Assembly: GCA_020849895.1 (NCBI GenBank)
Contig: JADZFN010000019.1
Location: 1-45,853 of the forward strand
Direction of reading: 5' to 3'
DNA length: 45,853 bases
From: Verrucomicrobiia bacterium
Lineage (GTDB): Bacteria > Verrucomicrobiota > Verrucomicrobiia > JABWAM01
This document shows, piece by piece, positions 36,063 through 44,660 of this stretch (position 1 is its first letter; the number at the start of each line of letters is the position of its first letter). The notes below the pieces were generated by a model. The model was not told the DNA's origin, did not search any database, and saw only the letters and a list, made by a program, of their open reading frames with translations. The position numbers were made by a program, and so were the translations under genes.

Positions 36063-37289
36063 ATGGCGACCGCCGAAGGCCACGTCCGTTCGCTCGACGC
36101 CCTCCGAGGGGCGCTCGCGCTCTACGTGACGCTCCATCATGTCGGGTTGCTCTATTCGGATTGGTGGCGCGCCGCGGGGAACGTCCCCTGGCTTTTTACG
36201 AAGCTCACGGCCTTCGGTCACACGGCGGTGATCGCCTTCTTCCTGCTCTCCGGCTTCGCGATGATGCGCTCGCATGGAGGCGATTCCTTCGATCGCGCCT
36301 CGCTGAACCGATACGCCTTCCGCCGCGTGCGCCGCCTGTACGGGGTTTATCTCGGTGCGTTGCTCATCACCGCGCTCCTCTCCCTCCATCGTGTGCCTCT
36401 CGGTCGCGCCCTGGCCGAGTTTCCCGCCAACGTCCTGATGCTTCAGGCGGGCGGCGGCCCCTGGTGGCGACAGCCCTTCCTCGGCAACACGCCGCTCTGG
36501 TCTCTTTCCTACGAGGCGGCCTATTACGCGGCCTTTCCCGTGCTGCTGCTCCTCGGGCAGCGCTTCGGCGTCCGGACGCTCGTCGCGGGCGTCCTCGCCT
36601 TCGGAATCCTCGGTTGGATCGGGATCGCCCTCGGCGGTTTGCGCGACGCCGCGGTGGCTGCGTTGGGGCCGACTTGGTGGGCAGGCGCGTGGCTCGCTGC
36701 GCCCTCCGGCCCGGCCGCGCGCTGGCGCGTGCCGTCGTGGCTCGCGGGCTTCGGCGTCGGGATCGCGCCTCTCCTTTGCCGCGCGGTTCCCGATCCTATA
36801 GCCGCCGATCTCCTTGCCGCTGCGGCGTTTTTGCCCCTCTTCACGCGGCTTGCGCAGAAAGACCCGGCAGCCTGCCGCGCGTTTCCTTCGACAGTTCCTT
36901 TTCTCGGGTTGGCGTTCCTTTACGCGACCGGCGCTTTCCTGCTGCTCGGAGGGCGTCATCCCTCCACCCGCGCCGCTTTCGAATGGGCCTATCTTTCAGC
37001 GCCCTGGGCGCTCGCCGTCGCGGCGCCCGCGCTCGAACGCTTCGCGCGACGCCCCGCAGGCCGCCGCCTTCTGCTCGGCCTCTGCGGAATCTCTTACGGG
37101 CTCTACGTGGCGCATTTCCCCGTGCTCGCCTTCGGGCGCGACCTCGCCGCCGCGTGGCGCCTCCCTCCGTTTCCCGCCCTCGGCCTCGCGGGGGCGATGC
37201 TCGCGGCAGCGTTCGGTTTCGCCTGGATGCTCGAACATCCCCTGCATCGGCGCTGGGCGGAATGGCTTGGCCGGAGATGGCCCCGATGA
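36063..37289 (+). CDS. Acyltransferase-3 family membrane protein (OafA-like)
   Basis: A 408-residue polytopic inner-membrane O-acyltransferase that probably adds acetyl or similar groups to surface sugars. It opens with VRSLDALRGALALYVTLHHVG in part, the family's first helix with its conserved Arg and His, then FFLLSGFAMMRS and RRVRRLYGVYLGAL, followed by about eight more hydrophobic helices and the closing GLCGISYGLYVAHFPVLAFG. Its stop overlaps the next acyltransferase gene by 4 bases. The sugar acceptor cannot be told. Confidence 0.88.
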   Translation: MATAEGHVRSLDALRGALALYVTLHHVGLLYSDWWRAAGNVPWLFTKLTAFGHTAVIAFFLLSGFAMMRSHGGDSFDRASLNRYAFRRVRRLYGVYLGALLITALLSLHRVPLGRALAEFPANVLMLQAGGGPWWRQPFLGNTPLWSLSYEAAYYAAFPVLLLLGQRFGVRTLVAGVLAFGILGWIGIALGGLRDAAVAALGPTWWAGAWLAAPSGPAARWRVPSWLAGFGVGIAPLLCRAVPDPIAADLLAAAAFLPLFTRLAQKDPAACRAFPSTVPFLGLAFLYATGAFLLLGGRHPSTRAAFEWAYLSAPWALAVAAPALERFARRPAGRRLLLGLCGISYGLYVAHFPVLAFGRDLAAAWRLPPFPALGLAGAMLAAAFGFAWMLEHPLHRRWAEWLGRRWPR

Positions 37290-38302
37290 GCGCTTCGTCC
37301 GGCAAAAACCGTTATCGCGTCCTCGACGCATTGCGCGGGATTGCCGCCCTTGGCGTCGTGTTCTTCCACATCACAGTGGTCCTCAATCTTCCCTCGGCGC
37401 CCCGCCTCGATCGAGCGCTGCATGCGGCGGGCAAGGTGGGTGCGCTGGGGGTGGACGTCTTTTTCGTGCTTTCGGGAATCTGCATCACTCTCGTCTACCG
37501 CCGCGCGCGGGAGTTTGCCGTGGGAAGTTTTTTTCACCGCCGCTGGGTGCGCCTCTGGCCCACCTATGCAGCCTCCGCCCTCGTGCTCGCGGCGGCGGAT
37601 GTCTTTCTCGCGCGGCGTCCGGTCGGAGGAACTCCGACCGCCCTGCTCGCCAACGCGGTCTTCTATCCCGGACTGCCGGAATGGGCATGGGCGTTTCTCC
37701 CGCGGCAGGAATGGATCATCCCCGTCTATTGGACGCTTGCCTACGAAGCCCAGTTTTACCTCGTGTTTCCGGCGCTTGTGGCCGCGTGGCGTCGCTATGG
37801 TTTCTTTCCCGTCCATTACGCCGGCCTGGCGCTCAGTGTCGTGGCGTACCTCCTCGATCCCGACGCCGGGCTTTTCCTTAACCGCTGGTTTCAGTTTCTG
37901 CTCGGCAGCCTCCTCTGCGATTTGTTCGCTCCGAGACAGGAAGGGCGCCCTTTCCCCTGGAAGCACCTCCTCCTCTCCAACCTGCTCGTCGCCCTGACGG
38001 GTTTCCGGGGATGGCGATGGGAGGCGACGCTGCTCGTCCAGGCCCTGCTCCTTCTGTCCTTCGGCCTGAACCGTTGGGGCGTGCTCCGAAGAGGGGAAGA
38101 GCTCCTCGCGCGCGTGGGGGTTTTCTCCTACTCGCTCTATCTCTACCACGGCTCCTTTGTATTCCTGGCGTCGTGGCTGGTTGTGCGCGCCGGTTGGTCC
38201 GCGGGATTTGCGCATGCCGCGTGGACCGCTCCGCTGGCTCTGGCCTTGAGCCTCGCCGGCTCGTGGGCGTTGTTCCGCCTGATCGAGAAACGTTTTCTTT
38301 GA
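37286..38302 (+). CDS. Acyltransferase-3 family membrane protein
   Basis: A 338-residue member of the same family as the preceding gene. Motifs: RVLDALRGIAALGVVFFH at the N-terminus, VDVFFVLSGICITLVYRRAR, RRWVRLWPTYAASALVL and the C-terminal FSYSLYLYHGSFVF, with about ten hydrophobic helices. The true start is the ATG at 37286 that overlaps the previous TGA; the very long frame upstream of it is a shadow. Sequence differs enough from its neighbour that simple recent duplication is unlikely. It converges with the fusion gene on the other strand. Confidence 0.88.
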   Translation: MSASSGKNRYRVLDALRGIAALGVVFFHITVVLNLPSAPRLDRALHAAGKVGALGVDVFFVLSGICITLVYRRAREFAVGSFFHRRWVRLWPTYAASALVLAAADVFLARRPVGGTPTALLANAVFYPGLPEWAWAFLPRQEWIIPVYWTLAYEAQFYLVFPALVAAWRRYGFFPVHYAGLALSVVAYLLDPDAGLFLNRWFQFLLGSLLCDLFAPRQEGRPFPWKHLLLSNLLVALTGFRGWRWEATLLVQALLLLSFGLNRWGVLRRGEELLARVGVFSYSLYLYHGSFVFLASWLVVRAGWSAGFAHAAWTAPLALALSLAGSWALFRLIEKRFL

Positions 38303-38321
38303 GCCGTCAACCGTCGCGGGA

Positions 38322-40505
38322 TCAGCAAGGCAGTGGGAAGCGCGCGGTGAGCCGGCGGACGTCCGCACGGACCTTTTCGAGGCGGGTTTCGTCCTCGACG
38401 CTGACCAAGGCCGTGGAGATCAGGTTTGCGATCGCCGTCATCTCGGCCTCCTTCATTCCGCGGGTGGTGACTGCCGCCGTGCCGAGGCGAATGCCGCTGG
38501 CAACGGTCGGTTTCTCGGGATCGTAGGGAATGAGGTTTTTGTTGACGGTGATGCCGGCCTTGTCGAGGGTGAGTTGGGCGTCGCGGCCGTTGACCTTGAG
38601 GGGGCGGAGGTCCACGAGGCAAAGATGGTTATCGGTGCCGCCGCTGACGAGACGGCAGCCGTTCTTCTGGAGCGCCGCGGCGAGCGTCTTGCAGTTGCGC
38701 ACGACCTGGCGCTGATACTCTCGGAAGGCGGGCGCCATGGCCTCCTTGAAGCAGACGGCCTTCGCCGCGATCACGTGCATGAGCGGGCCGCCCTGAATGC
38801 CGGGCAGGACGCAGGAGTCCACTGCCTTCGCGTGCGCCTTGCGGCAGAGGACCAATCCGCCGCGCGGTCCGCGCAGGGTCTTGTGGGTGGTCGAGGTGAC
38901 AAAGTCAGCATACGGCACCGGACTGGGGTGCTCGCCCGCGGCCACCAGCCCGGCGATGTGCGCCATGTCCACGAAAAGCAGCGCGCCGACCGAATCGGCG
39001 ATCTCGCGCATGCGGGCGAAATCAATGACCCGGGGATAGGCGCTCGCCCCGACGACGAGGAGCCGTGGACGATGCTCGGCGGCGAGCTTCGCCATGGCGT
39101 CGTAATCCATGCGCTCGTCGTCGCGCCGGACGCCGTAGCTCGTCACCTGATAAAGCTTGCCGGAGAAGTTGAGGCTGAAGCCGTGGGTGAGGTGCCCGCC
39201 GTGTTCGAGCGACATTGCGAGGATGCGGTCGCCCGGCTTCAGGACGCTGAAATACACGGCCATGTTCGCCTGGCTGCCTGAATGGGGCTGCACGTTCGCG
39301 TGTTCGGCGCCGAAAAGCGCTTTCGCGCGTTCGATGGCGAGAGTCTCGGCGACGTCCACGTATTCGCAGCCGCCGTAGTAGCGCCGGCCGGGATAGCCTT
39401 CGGCGTACTTGTTCGTCAGGACGCTTCCAACAGCCTGCAGGATGGCGGGGCTGGTGAAGTTCTCGCTGGCGATGAGTTCGATATTGTCCTGCTGCCGCCG
39501 TTTTTCGTCCTCGATGACCTGATGGATTTCCGGGTCGGTTTCGAGGAGGGCGCCCCCGCCATCCATCTCGAAGAGGAGACGCTGGAGCGAGGCGTCGGCT
39601 GCGGCGTCCTCCATCTTGCGGATGCGCTGCTCGTGGCGGCCTCCTTCGAAATCGGTGGAGAGCCAGGCCTTGAGGATCTTGATCGCGTCGTCGGGAGAGG
39701 TGCGCCCTCCAGCGAGGCAGAGCACGTTTGCGTTGTTGTGGGAACGGCTCAAGCGGGCGAGCTCTTCGTCGAAGGCCAGCGCGGCGCGGATGCCCGGTAT
39801 GCGGTTGGCGCTCATGCTCATCCCAAGGCCGCTTTTGCAGATGAGCACTCCGAACTCGGCGCGGCGGCGTGCCACGTCTTCGGCCACGGCGTGCGCGTAA
39901 TCCGGATAATCGCACGATTCGGTCGTCTGCGCGCCGAGGTCAGCCACGGGATAGCCCTCGGCCTCGAGCCACGCGCGGAGGCGGGCCTTGAGCGCGACGC
40001 CGCCATGGTCGGCGCCGAGCGCGACGCGCGCCTTGCGGCCCGAGGCGGCGGGGCGATCGAGAAAGGCGAGCACCGAAGGCATCGCCTCACGAAGGGCATC
40101 GCGGCAGTCGGCGTAGGCCGAGTACGGCATTCCGATGGGATCGGGCACCTCGCGCTCGCTCTCGGGAATTCCCTCCTGAAACTCGCGGAGGAGATGGATC
40201 CGGACGCTCGCGGACGGATAGAGCGCCACGAGCGATTCGACGTGCCCGCGCGTCATCGCGAAGATGGCGTCCGCCTGGTGGACGATCTCCGCGGTGACCG
40301 GTTGGGAACGCTGGCCGGCGATGTCCACCCCGATTTCCGCCATGGCGCGCACCGCGTGCTCCGACGGACGTTGTCCGGCGGCGGCGCCGAGGCCAGCGGA
40401 GACCGCACGCAGGTCGCGGCGGCGCCCGAGGAGATGGCGGAACAAACCTTCGGCCATCGGACTGCGACAGAGATTCCCGGTGCAAACGAACAAGACAGTT
40501 TTCAA
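38322..40505 (-). CDS. Triple fusion: low-molecular-weight protein tyrosine phosphatase, ribose-5-phosphate isomerase B, serine hydroxymethyltransferase
   Basis: One unbroken frame of 727 residues. Domain 1 (1-150): low-molecular-weight phosphatase, with nucleophile Cys 8 and Arg 14 in [15 protein letters not shown] and general acid Asp 122 in [12 protein letters not shown]. Domain 2 (159-297): RpiB, with [10 protein letters not shown], catalytic Cys 223 in [14 protein letters not shown] and [13 protein letters not shown]. Domain 3 (305-727): GlyA, with [35 protein letters not shown] and PLP Lys 542 in [14 protein letters not shown]. All three active sites look intact. Two short linkers (150-158 and 298-308) hold no stop codon. 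I chose the TTG giving [10 protein letters not shown]; another TTG at 40544 adds 13 residues. The glyA and rpiB genes are often neighbours in bacteria, which may explain how they joined. Confidence 0.88.
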   Translation of the reverse strand: MKTVLFVCTGNLCRSPMAEGLFRHLLGRRRDLRAVSAGLGAAAGQRPSEHAVRAMAEIGVDIAGQRSQPVTAEIVHQADAIFAMTRGHVESLVALYPSASVRIHLLREFQEGIPESEREVPDPIGMPYSAYADCRDALREAMPSVLAFLDRPAASGRKARVALGADHGGVALKARLRAWLEAEGYPVADLGAQTTESCDYPDYAHAVAEDVARRRAEFGVLICKSGLGMSMSANRIPGIRAALAFDEELARLSRSHNNANVLCLAGGRTSPDDAIKILKAWLSTDFEGGRHEQRIRKMEDAAADASLQRLLFEMDGGGALLETDPEIHQVIEDEKRRQQDNIELIASENFTSPAILQAVGSVLTNKYAEGYPGRRYYGGCEYVDVAETLAIERAKALFGAEHANVQPHSGSQANMAVYFSVLKPGDRILAMSLEHGGHLTHGFSLNFSGKLYQVTSYGVRRDDERMDYDAMAKLAAEHRPRLLVVGASAYPRVIDFARMREIADSVGALLFVDMAHIAGLVAAGEHPSPVPYADFVTSTTHKTLRGPRGGLVLCRKAHAKAVDSCVLPGIQGGPLMHVIAAKAVCFKEAMAPAFREYQRQVVRNCKTLAAALQKNGCRLVSGGTDNHLCLVDLRPLKVNGRDAQLTLDKAGITVNKNLIPYDPEKPTVASGIRLGTAAVTTRGMKEAEMTAIANLISTALVSVEDETRLEKVRADVRRLTARFPLPC

Positions 40506-40571
40506 GAGGAAGCGGGTTCTAAACCAAGACGGGGCGTCTCGCAACAGGAATGGAGACGTCTTTGGATCCTC

Positions 40572-40596
40572 GCGCGGCGCCGGAAGGGCGTCGCGC
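40572..40596 (-). terminator. GC-rich hairpin after the beta-strand-repeat gene
   Basis: GCGCGGCGCC at 40572-40581 pairs with GGCGTCGCGC at 40587-40596 with one mismatch and a 5-base loop. It begins 8 bases after the stop codon of the PEP-CTERM gene on the minus strand. There is no T run, so it would be a U-less terminator or a 3'-end stabiliser. Confidence 0.4.
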
Positions 40597-40604
40597 AGAG
40601 GGCC

Positions 40605-43583
40605 TCAAGGGTTCGCGGGCTTCAGACTCCAAGACGCGTATACCCGTATCCCAAGCGCGATTCCGATTCCCAGCGAGAGCGCCCAGGCCATTCCCGGCTC
40701 CGGAATGGCGTAGAGGAGCGTCCCGTTGACGTAGAGATTGTCGGCGCTCCACTCCGCCGAAGGCAGATGGATCTCGGAGAACGCGCCGAAGATCTCCCTC
40801 CAGTTGAGGATGTCCACGACGTCTCCCGCGTTCGGGGTGTAACCGTTGATCAGCGTCACGTTGAGCGTGCCGCTCAGCGTCAGCGCGCCACCCACGAGCA
40901 GACGGTCGTAGTTCGCCGTGCTGGTCCCGCCCAGTTCGATATTCAGCGTCGAACTGCCGCCGAGCGTGAGATCGCCCGAGAACTCGAGCGCGCCCGAGGA
41001 ATGTCCCGGGGAGAGCGTGCCGGTGTTCGTGGCGGCGCCGGCGAGGATCGTCCCCGACCCGCGCCACATCCCCTCGTTGAGAAGCGGCCCAGCGAGAGAA
41101 AGCACCGCGCCCGACTGGAAATCGAGTGTTCCCGAACTGACGAGCGTCCCCGCCTCCACGCGGCTTGTGCCGCCCAGAAAGGTCATCGCGCCCTGGTTCA
41201 CCACGGAAGTGGAGATGACGCCCCGCGAGACGACGGCGCCTCCCGCCGCGTTCGTGAAGTTGAAGAAAGTGGTGAGCGTTCCTAGGTTGGTGAGGGTTCC
41301 TTCGTTGCGTAGGCTGCCGGCGCTGCCGCTGTTTTGCGCGGCGCTGACGGAAAGGACGCGCAGGTTCGCATTCGATTGGATCGTGATCGCGCCGGAGGAA
41401 ACATTCATCAGGCTGTGCCGTTTGCTGCTGGAATAGTTATAAAAATCCAGTCCTCCCGATCCCTGAATTTCGATCGTTCCGGCGTTGGTGGAGACGCCGT
41501 CTCCGCCGTCTCCGAGAATCCGGCTGAAATTGCTTCCGCTCACGGTCATCGTCCCCTCATTGCGCAGGAAGCTCGCGAGATCGGCGGCCGTGGTGTAGCT
41601 GGGAAAACCGGAATTGGTCCCTCCCTGGCTGATCAAATCCATTCGGCCGCCCGCCGCGTTCACCAACAGATTGCTGCCGCCTCGGTTGTCGAAGAGATCG
41701 CCGCCCACGGTGATCCGCGTCGAGCCGGAGGAGGTATTCGTGCTGACTCCGTAAAGGACGATCGAACCGAAGTTGGTCAGGACCGGACCGCCGTTGTAAT
41801 AAAGCCCCAGCCGAGCTGCCTGGTTCAGCAGATTGGTGACCGCCACGGTCCCGCCCAAATTCAGGGAGATGCTGCCGGGAGCGCTGGCGCCGATCTGAGT
41901 GGTGGAATCGGAGAAGGCGAGCGCCAGCGTTCCGTCGTTCACCAGCCCGCCCCACTCCCGGTTGCCTCCGCGGTCGGAAATCAGTTGAATCGTTCCATGA
42001 TTGGTGACGACGCCGGTGATCGTCGCGGGGACGGCGCCTTGTCCGGCCGAAGCCGCCATCCAACCGCCTGAAGCGATCGTCACCGAACCCGTGACGGACT
42101 GACCGCCCGGATCGAAGACGGCGCCGGCGCCCACAGTCACGCCGTCTACGGATGTCAGGCCCGCGCCAAGTTTCAGCGTTCCGTTGCTGACGCCGATCGC
42201 GACGAGCCGGCTGGCGGCATTGCTGAGGGTCAGAATGCCCGCGCCGTTTTTGATCAGCGATCCGAGGCTCAAGACGCCGCCGAAAGCGGTGTTCGCGCTG
42301 TTCCCTCCGACGGTGAGTGTGATCGCGTCGCCGTTTGCGTTGGTGAGTCCGAAATCGGCCGAGCCCGCCAAACCGCCGAAAGTCCAGGAGGTCGCCGCGT
42401 GATTCAGCGCCAGTCCGTTCGCCACCGCATTGGAGACCGTCGCGTTCTGGACGGCGGCGGAATGGACGAGCGCCAATTGGCCTGCGGTGATGCCGAGGAC
42501 TCCCGAAAAGGAATTGGCACCCGAGAGCGTCAGCGTGGAGGCGCCCGCCTTGATCAATCCCCCGTTGGAAATGCTTCCCGCAAGGGTGACCGGACTGGAG
42601 ATGCTCAACTGGCGAGAACCCCCTCCGAGATCCATCCGTCCGTTGAGGATCAGGAGGCCGGTGTCGCCGCTCGAAAGGCCGAGCGTCACGTCGTTGCTCA
42701 GTACGAAATCGTTGGCAAGCGTCCGCGTGGCGCTCCCGGTCGAAGAGAGTTTTCCCGCGGAGGCGGTGAACGTCACGGGCCCTGTGCCCAACGCGAAGTC
42801 ATGGCCCAGCGCCACCCGCCCGCTGCCGGAAATCAAGGTCCCGCCGCTGTAGCGGTTGCTGGTGATCAGATGGAGGACCGCCGATCCGCTGTTGAAATCC
42901 ACCAGGCCGTCGCCGGAGATCGGGCCGCTGTTGTTGGTCGAGGTGGTTCCCATCTTGAATTGAAGAACCCCGCCGCTTGCGACGCTCACGGCGCCGGTTC
43001 CCAGCGCAGAAGCGGAGGCGGCTTGCAGGGTGCCGGCGGCGACGCGGGTGCCTCCGGCATAACTGTTGTTTCCCGCCAGGGTGACGCTCGCCGACCCCGT
43101 GTTGCTGATGACCAGCGAACCCACGCCGAAGATATTGCTGTTCACGGTGATCGCGCCGCTGCTCGACGCGCGCAGGATCGTCGTGGTGGCGACGTTCAAT
43201 GCTTCGTTCAGCGTCAGGGATGCCGTGCCGTAGTTCGAAAGGGCCGGCAGCGTGGCGCCGGAATTCGTGAATAGTAGCGTGCCGCCTCCGTTGAGCACGA
43301 TGGTCCGGTGGTTGCTCTGCAACAACTGGTTGAGAACGACGATCGAATAATCGTTGGTGTGCGAGCCGCTGTTGCTGAGGCGGAGAACGATGATCGTGGA
43401 CGCGCGATTCGTATCGGGATTTCCTCCGTCGCCCGTGGTGAAATCCGGGCTTCCCCAGGAACTTCTGTTGGTCCAAGCGGCATACTGGGTGGCATTCGTA
43501 TACGTCACGGCGGAGGCTGAAACCGAAAAAAACAAGACGACCCCGCATGCGACGAGCCCGAGGAAGGAAGAGCGGGCTTTCAT
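40605..43583 (-). CDS. Autotransporter-associated beta-strand repeat protein with PEP-CTERM tail
   Basis: A 992-residue predicted secreted protein. Residues 1-25 are a signal peptide ending in SVSASA. The bulk is low-complexity beta-solenoid-type sequence rich in Gly, Ser, Thr, Asn and Val with repeated units of the form SGGTxxxxGTLxLG...LGTGxVxV; clear examples are GNNSYAGGTRVAAGTLQAAS (171-190) and SNRYSGGTLISGSGRVALGH (242-260 or so), with more degenerate ones up to about 900. The end has Pro-Glu-Pro at 961-963 followed by a hydrophobic stretch, the exosortase sorting tail. The tail lacks the usual terminal Arg cluster: it ends SWSLKPANP. No exosortase is in the window. Probable role: surface or matrix protein. 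Confidence 0.85.
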   Translation of the reverse strand: MKARSSFLGLVACGVVLFFSVSASAVTYTNATQYAAWTNRSSWGSPDFTTGDGGNPDTNRASTIIVLRLSNSGSHTNDYSIVVLNQLLQSNHRTIVLNGGGTLLFTNSGATLPALSNYGTASLTLNEALNVATTTILRASSSGAITVNSNIFGVGSLVISNTGSASVTLAGNNSYAGGTRVAAGTLQAASASALGTGAVSVASGGVLQFKMGTTSTNNSGPISGDGLVDFNSGSAVLHLITSNRYSGGTLISGSGRVALGHDFALGTGPVTFTASAGKLSSTGSATRTLANDFVLSNDVTLGLSSGDTGLLILNGRMDLGGGSRQLSISSPVTLAGSISNGGLIKAGASTLTLSGANSFSGVLGITAGQLALVHSAAVQNATVSNAVANGLALNHAATSWTFGGLAGSADFGLTNANGDAITLTVGGNSANTAFGGVLSLGSLIKNGAGILTLSNAASRLVAIGVSNGTLKLGAGLTSVDGVTVGAGAVFDPGGQSVTGSVTIASGGWMAASAGQGAVPATITGVVTNHGTIQLISDRGGNREWGGLVNDGTLALAFSDSTTQIGASAPGSISLNLGGTVAVTNLLNQAARLGLYYNGGPVLTNFGSIVLYGVSTNTSSGSTRITVGGDLFDNRGGSNLLVNAAGGRMDLISQGGTNSGFPSYTTAADLASFLRNEGTMTVSGSNFSRILGDGGDGVSTNAGTIEIQGSGGLDFYNYSSSKRHSLMNVSSGAITIQSNANLRVLSVSAAQNSGSAGSLRNEGTLTNLGTLTTFFNFTNAAGGAVVSRGVISTSVVNQGAMTFLGGTSRVEAGTLVSSGTLDFQSGAVLSLAGPLLNEGMWRGSGTILAGAATNTGTLSPGHSSGALEFSGDLTLGGSSTLNIELGGTSTANYDRLLVGGALTLSGTLNVTLINGYTPNAGDVVDILNWREIFGAFSEIHLPSAEWSADNLYVNGTLLYAIPEPGMAWALSLGIGIALGIRVYASWSLKPANP

Positions 43584-43982
43584 GGAAACAGGCGGTGCAG
43601 TTTCCGTGCTGCGCCATGACTCAAAAAAACAGCTCTTGTGTTTTAGTCAGTCGCGGCAGCCGAGCCGAACAGGATACTCTCCGTTTCTGAGGATGAAAGC
43701 CAGGCAATTCGAAGTTTTTCAAACTTTCCGAAACGGCCTCTGACCATCGGCAAAGGCGTCTGACTTCAACCCAAAAACAGGGATGAGACGAAATATTTCA
43801 GGAACGACTTTCGACGTTTCGTTTGGACTCGAAGAGTGGACTTGCCGCGGGCCGTTGGTCCCGGCGCGTTTCTGCTGACGGGCGTTTCGCTTCGTCGGTC
43901 GAGCGGGACGGGATTCAGGCTACAACCGGGAGATCCAGCCTCTCTCCCGATGAATCCCGTGCGTGAAGAGAGGGAAACTCCG
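43584..43982. other. Intergenic region with dyads upstream of the PEP-CTERM gene
   Basis: About 400 bases, clearly less GC-rich than its surroundings between 43620 and 43820. It lies upstream of the minus-strand PEP-CTERM gene, so it should hold its promoter and leader, and it also follows the SGNH gene's stop. Three dyads are visible: AAGTTT/AAACTT at 43712-43726, CCGTTTC/GAAACGG at 43681-43736 around it, and GAAATATTTC at 43790-43799. I could not assign a sigma factor type. No gene is supported here. Confidence 0.45.
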
Positions 43983-44660
43983 TCACGATCCGTTCGACGG
44001 GCCGGGACGGAAGAAGCGGCAACTGGACTCCGCAGGATTCCAGATCCCCAGCTCCCGGTAAAGGAGCTCGGCGAACATGCGGTGTCCGTAGGCGTTCGGA
44101 TGGAACGCGTTGTTCATCCAATAGGCATGGACGCCGGGCGTCTTTTGGTTGAGCGCCTCCCAGTGGCGCGTGTGGTCCACGAGCGGCAGCCGAAGTTCCG
44201 CGGCGGTTTCGCGGATCGTCTCCATGAAGGCGGGGAAACTGGGTTCGCGCTCCGGCGCGGTCCCCGGCAGGATCGGGCAGGTGGTTTGCAGGACGGCGAG
44301 CGAAGGGACAGCGGCGAGACGGCGACAGAGCTCGACGAGGTTGGCCTTGAACTTTTCGCGGGAAATGCGTTGCGCCGCGTTGCAGTCGTTCATCCCGATC
44401 ATCACGAAGGCGACGTCCGGCCGGAACTGCTCGTGGCGCCACTCAAAATCCGCGAGCAGCTCGTTCGTGGTGTGGCCACTGATCGCCGTCTTGATCACGA
44501 GATCCCGGGGGCGTCTCAACTCGGTGCGAAGCCTTTCGGAAAAAAGCTCGGAGTAATCGCGTGCGCCGAAGGTATGCACGGAGCCGTGTGTGATGCTGTC
44601 GCCGGAAAAGAGCCACTTCAGGGGGCGCTCGGATTTAAGGAGCTGGTGGAGACGCTTCAT
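43983..44660 (-). CDS. SGNH/GDSL-family hydrolase
   Basis: A 225-residue esterase-like protein without a signal peptide. Block I is LFSGDSITHG with the catalytic Ser, block II has AISGHTTNELL with its Gly, block III is IGMNDCN (G-x-N-D), and block V is NAFHPNAYGH with the catalytic His. The Asp expected three residues before that His is Asn. The ATG at 44660 overlaps the stop of the GltD-like gene by 4 bases, so the two are coupled. Substrates of this family include acylated sugars and lipids; none can be inferred here. Confidence 0.82.
   Translation of the reverse strand: MKRLHQLLKSERPLKWLFSGDSITHGSVHTFGARDYSELFSERLRTELRRPRDLVIKTAISGHTTNELLADFEWRHEQFRPDVAFVMIGMNDCNAAQRISREKFKANLVELCRRLAAVPSLAVLQTTCPILPGTAPEREPSFPAFMETIRETAAELRLPLVDHTRHWEALNQKTPGVHAYWMNNAFHPNAYGHRMFAELLYRELGIWNPAESSCRFFRPGPSNGS

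Noticed and set aside
34710-36959. 749-codon minus-strand frame across the glycosyltransferase and acyltransferase genes
   Set aside because: Shadow of three clear plus-strand genes; composition is charged and repetitive without domains.
35762-37285. Long N-terminal extension of the second acyltransferase-3 frame
   Set aside because: It overlaps two real genes in another frame; the protein family begins at the ATG at 37286.
39282-41285. 667-codon plus-strand frame across the fusion gene and the PEP-CTERM gene
   Set aside because: Antisense shadow spanning two unrelated minus-strand genes.
43600-43660. GG-N10-GC pattern resembling a sigma-54 promoter upstream of the PEP-CTERM gene
   Set aside because: Only the minimal dinucleotides match; the surrounding consensus is poor and such matches are expected by chance in GC-rich DNA.
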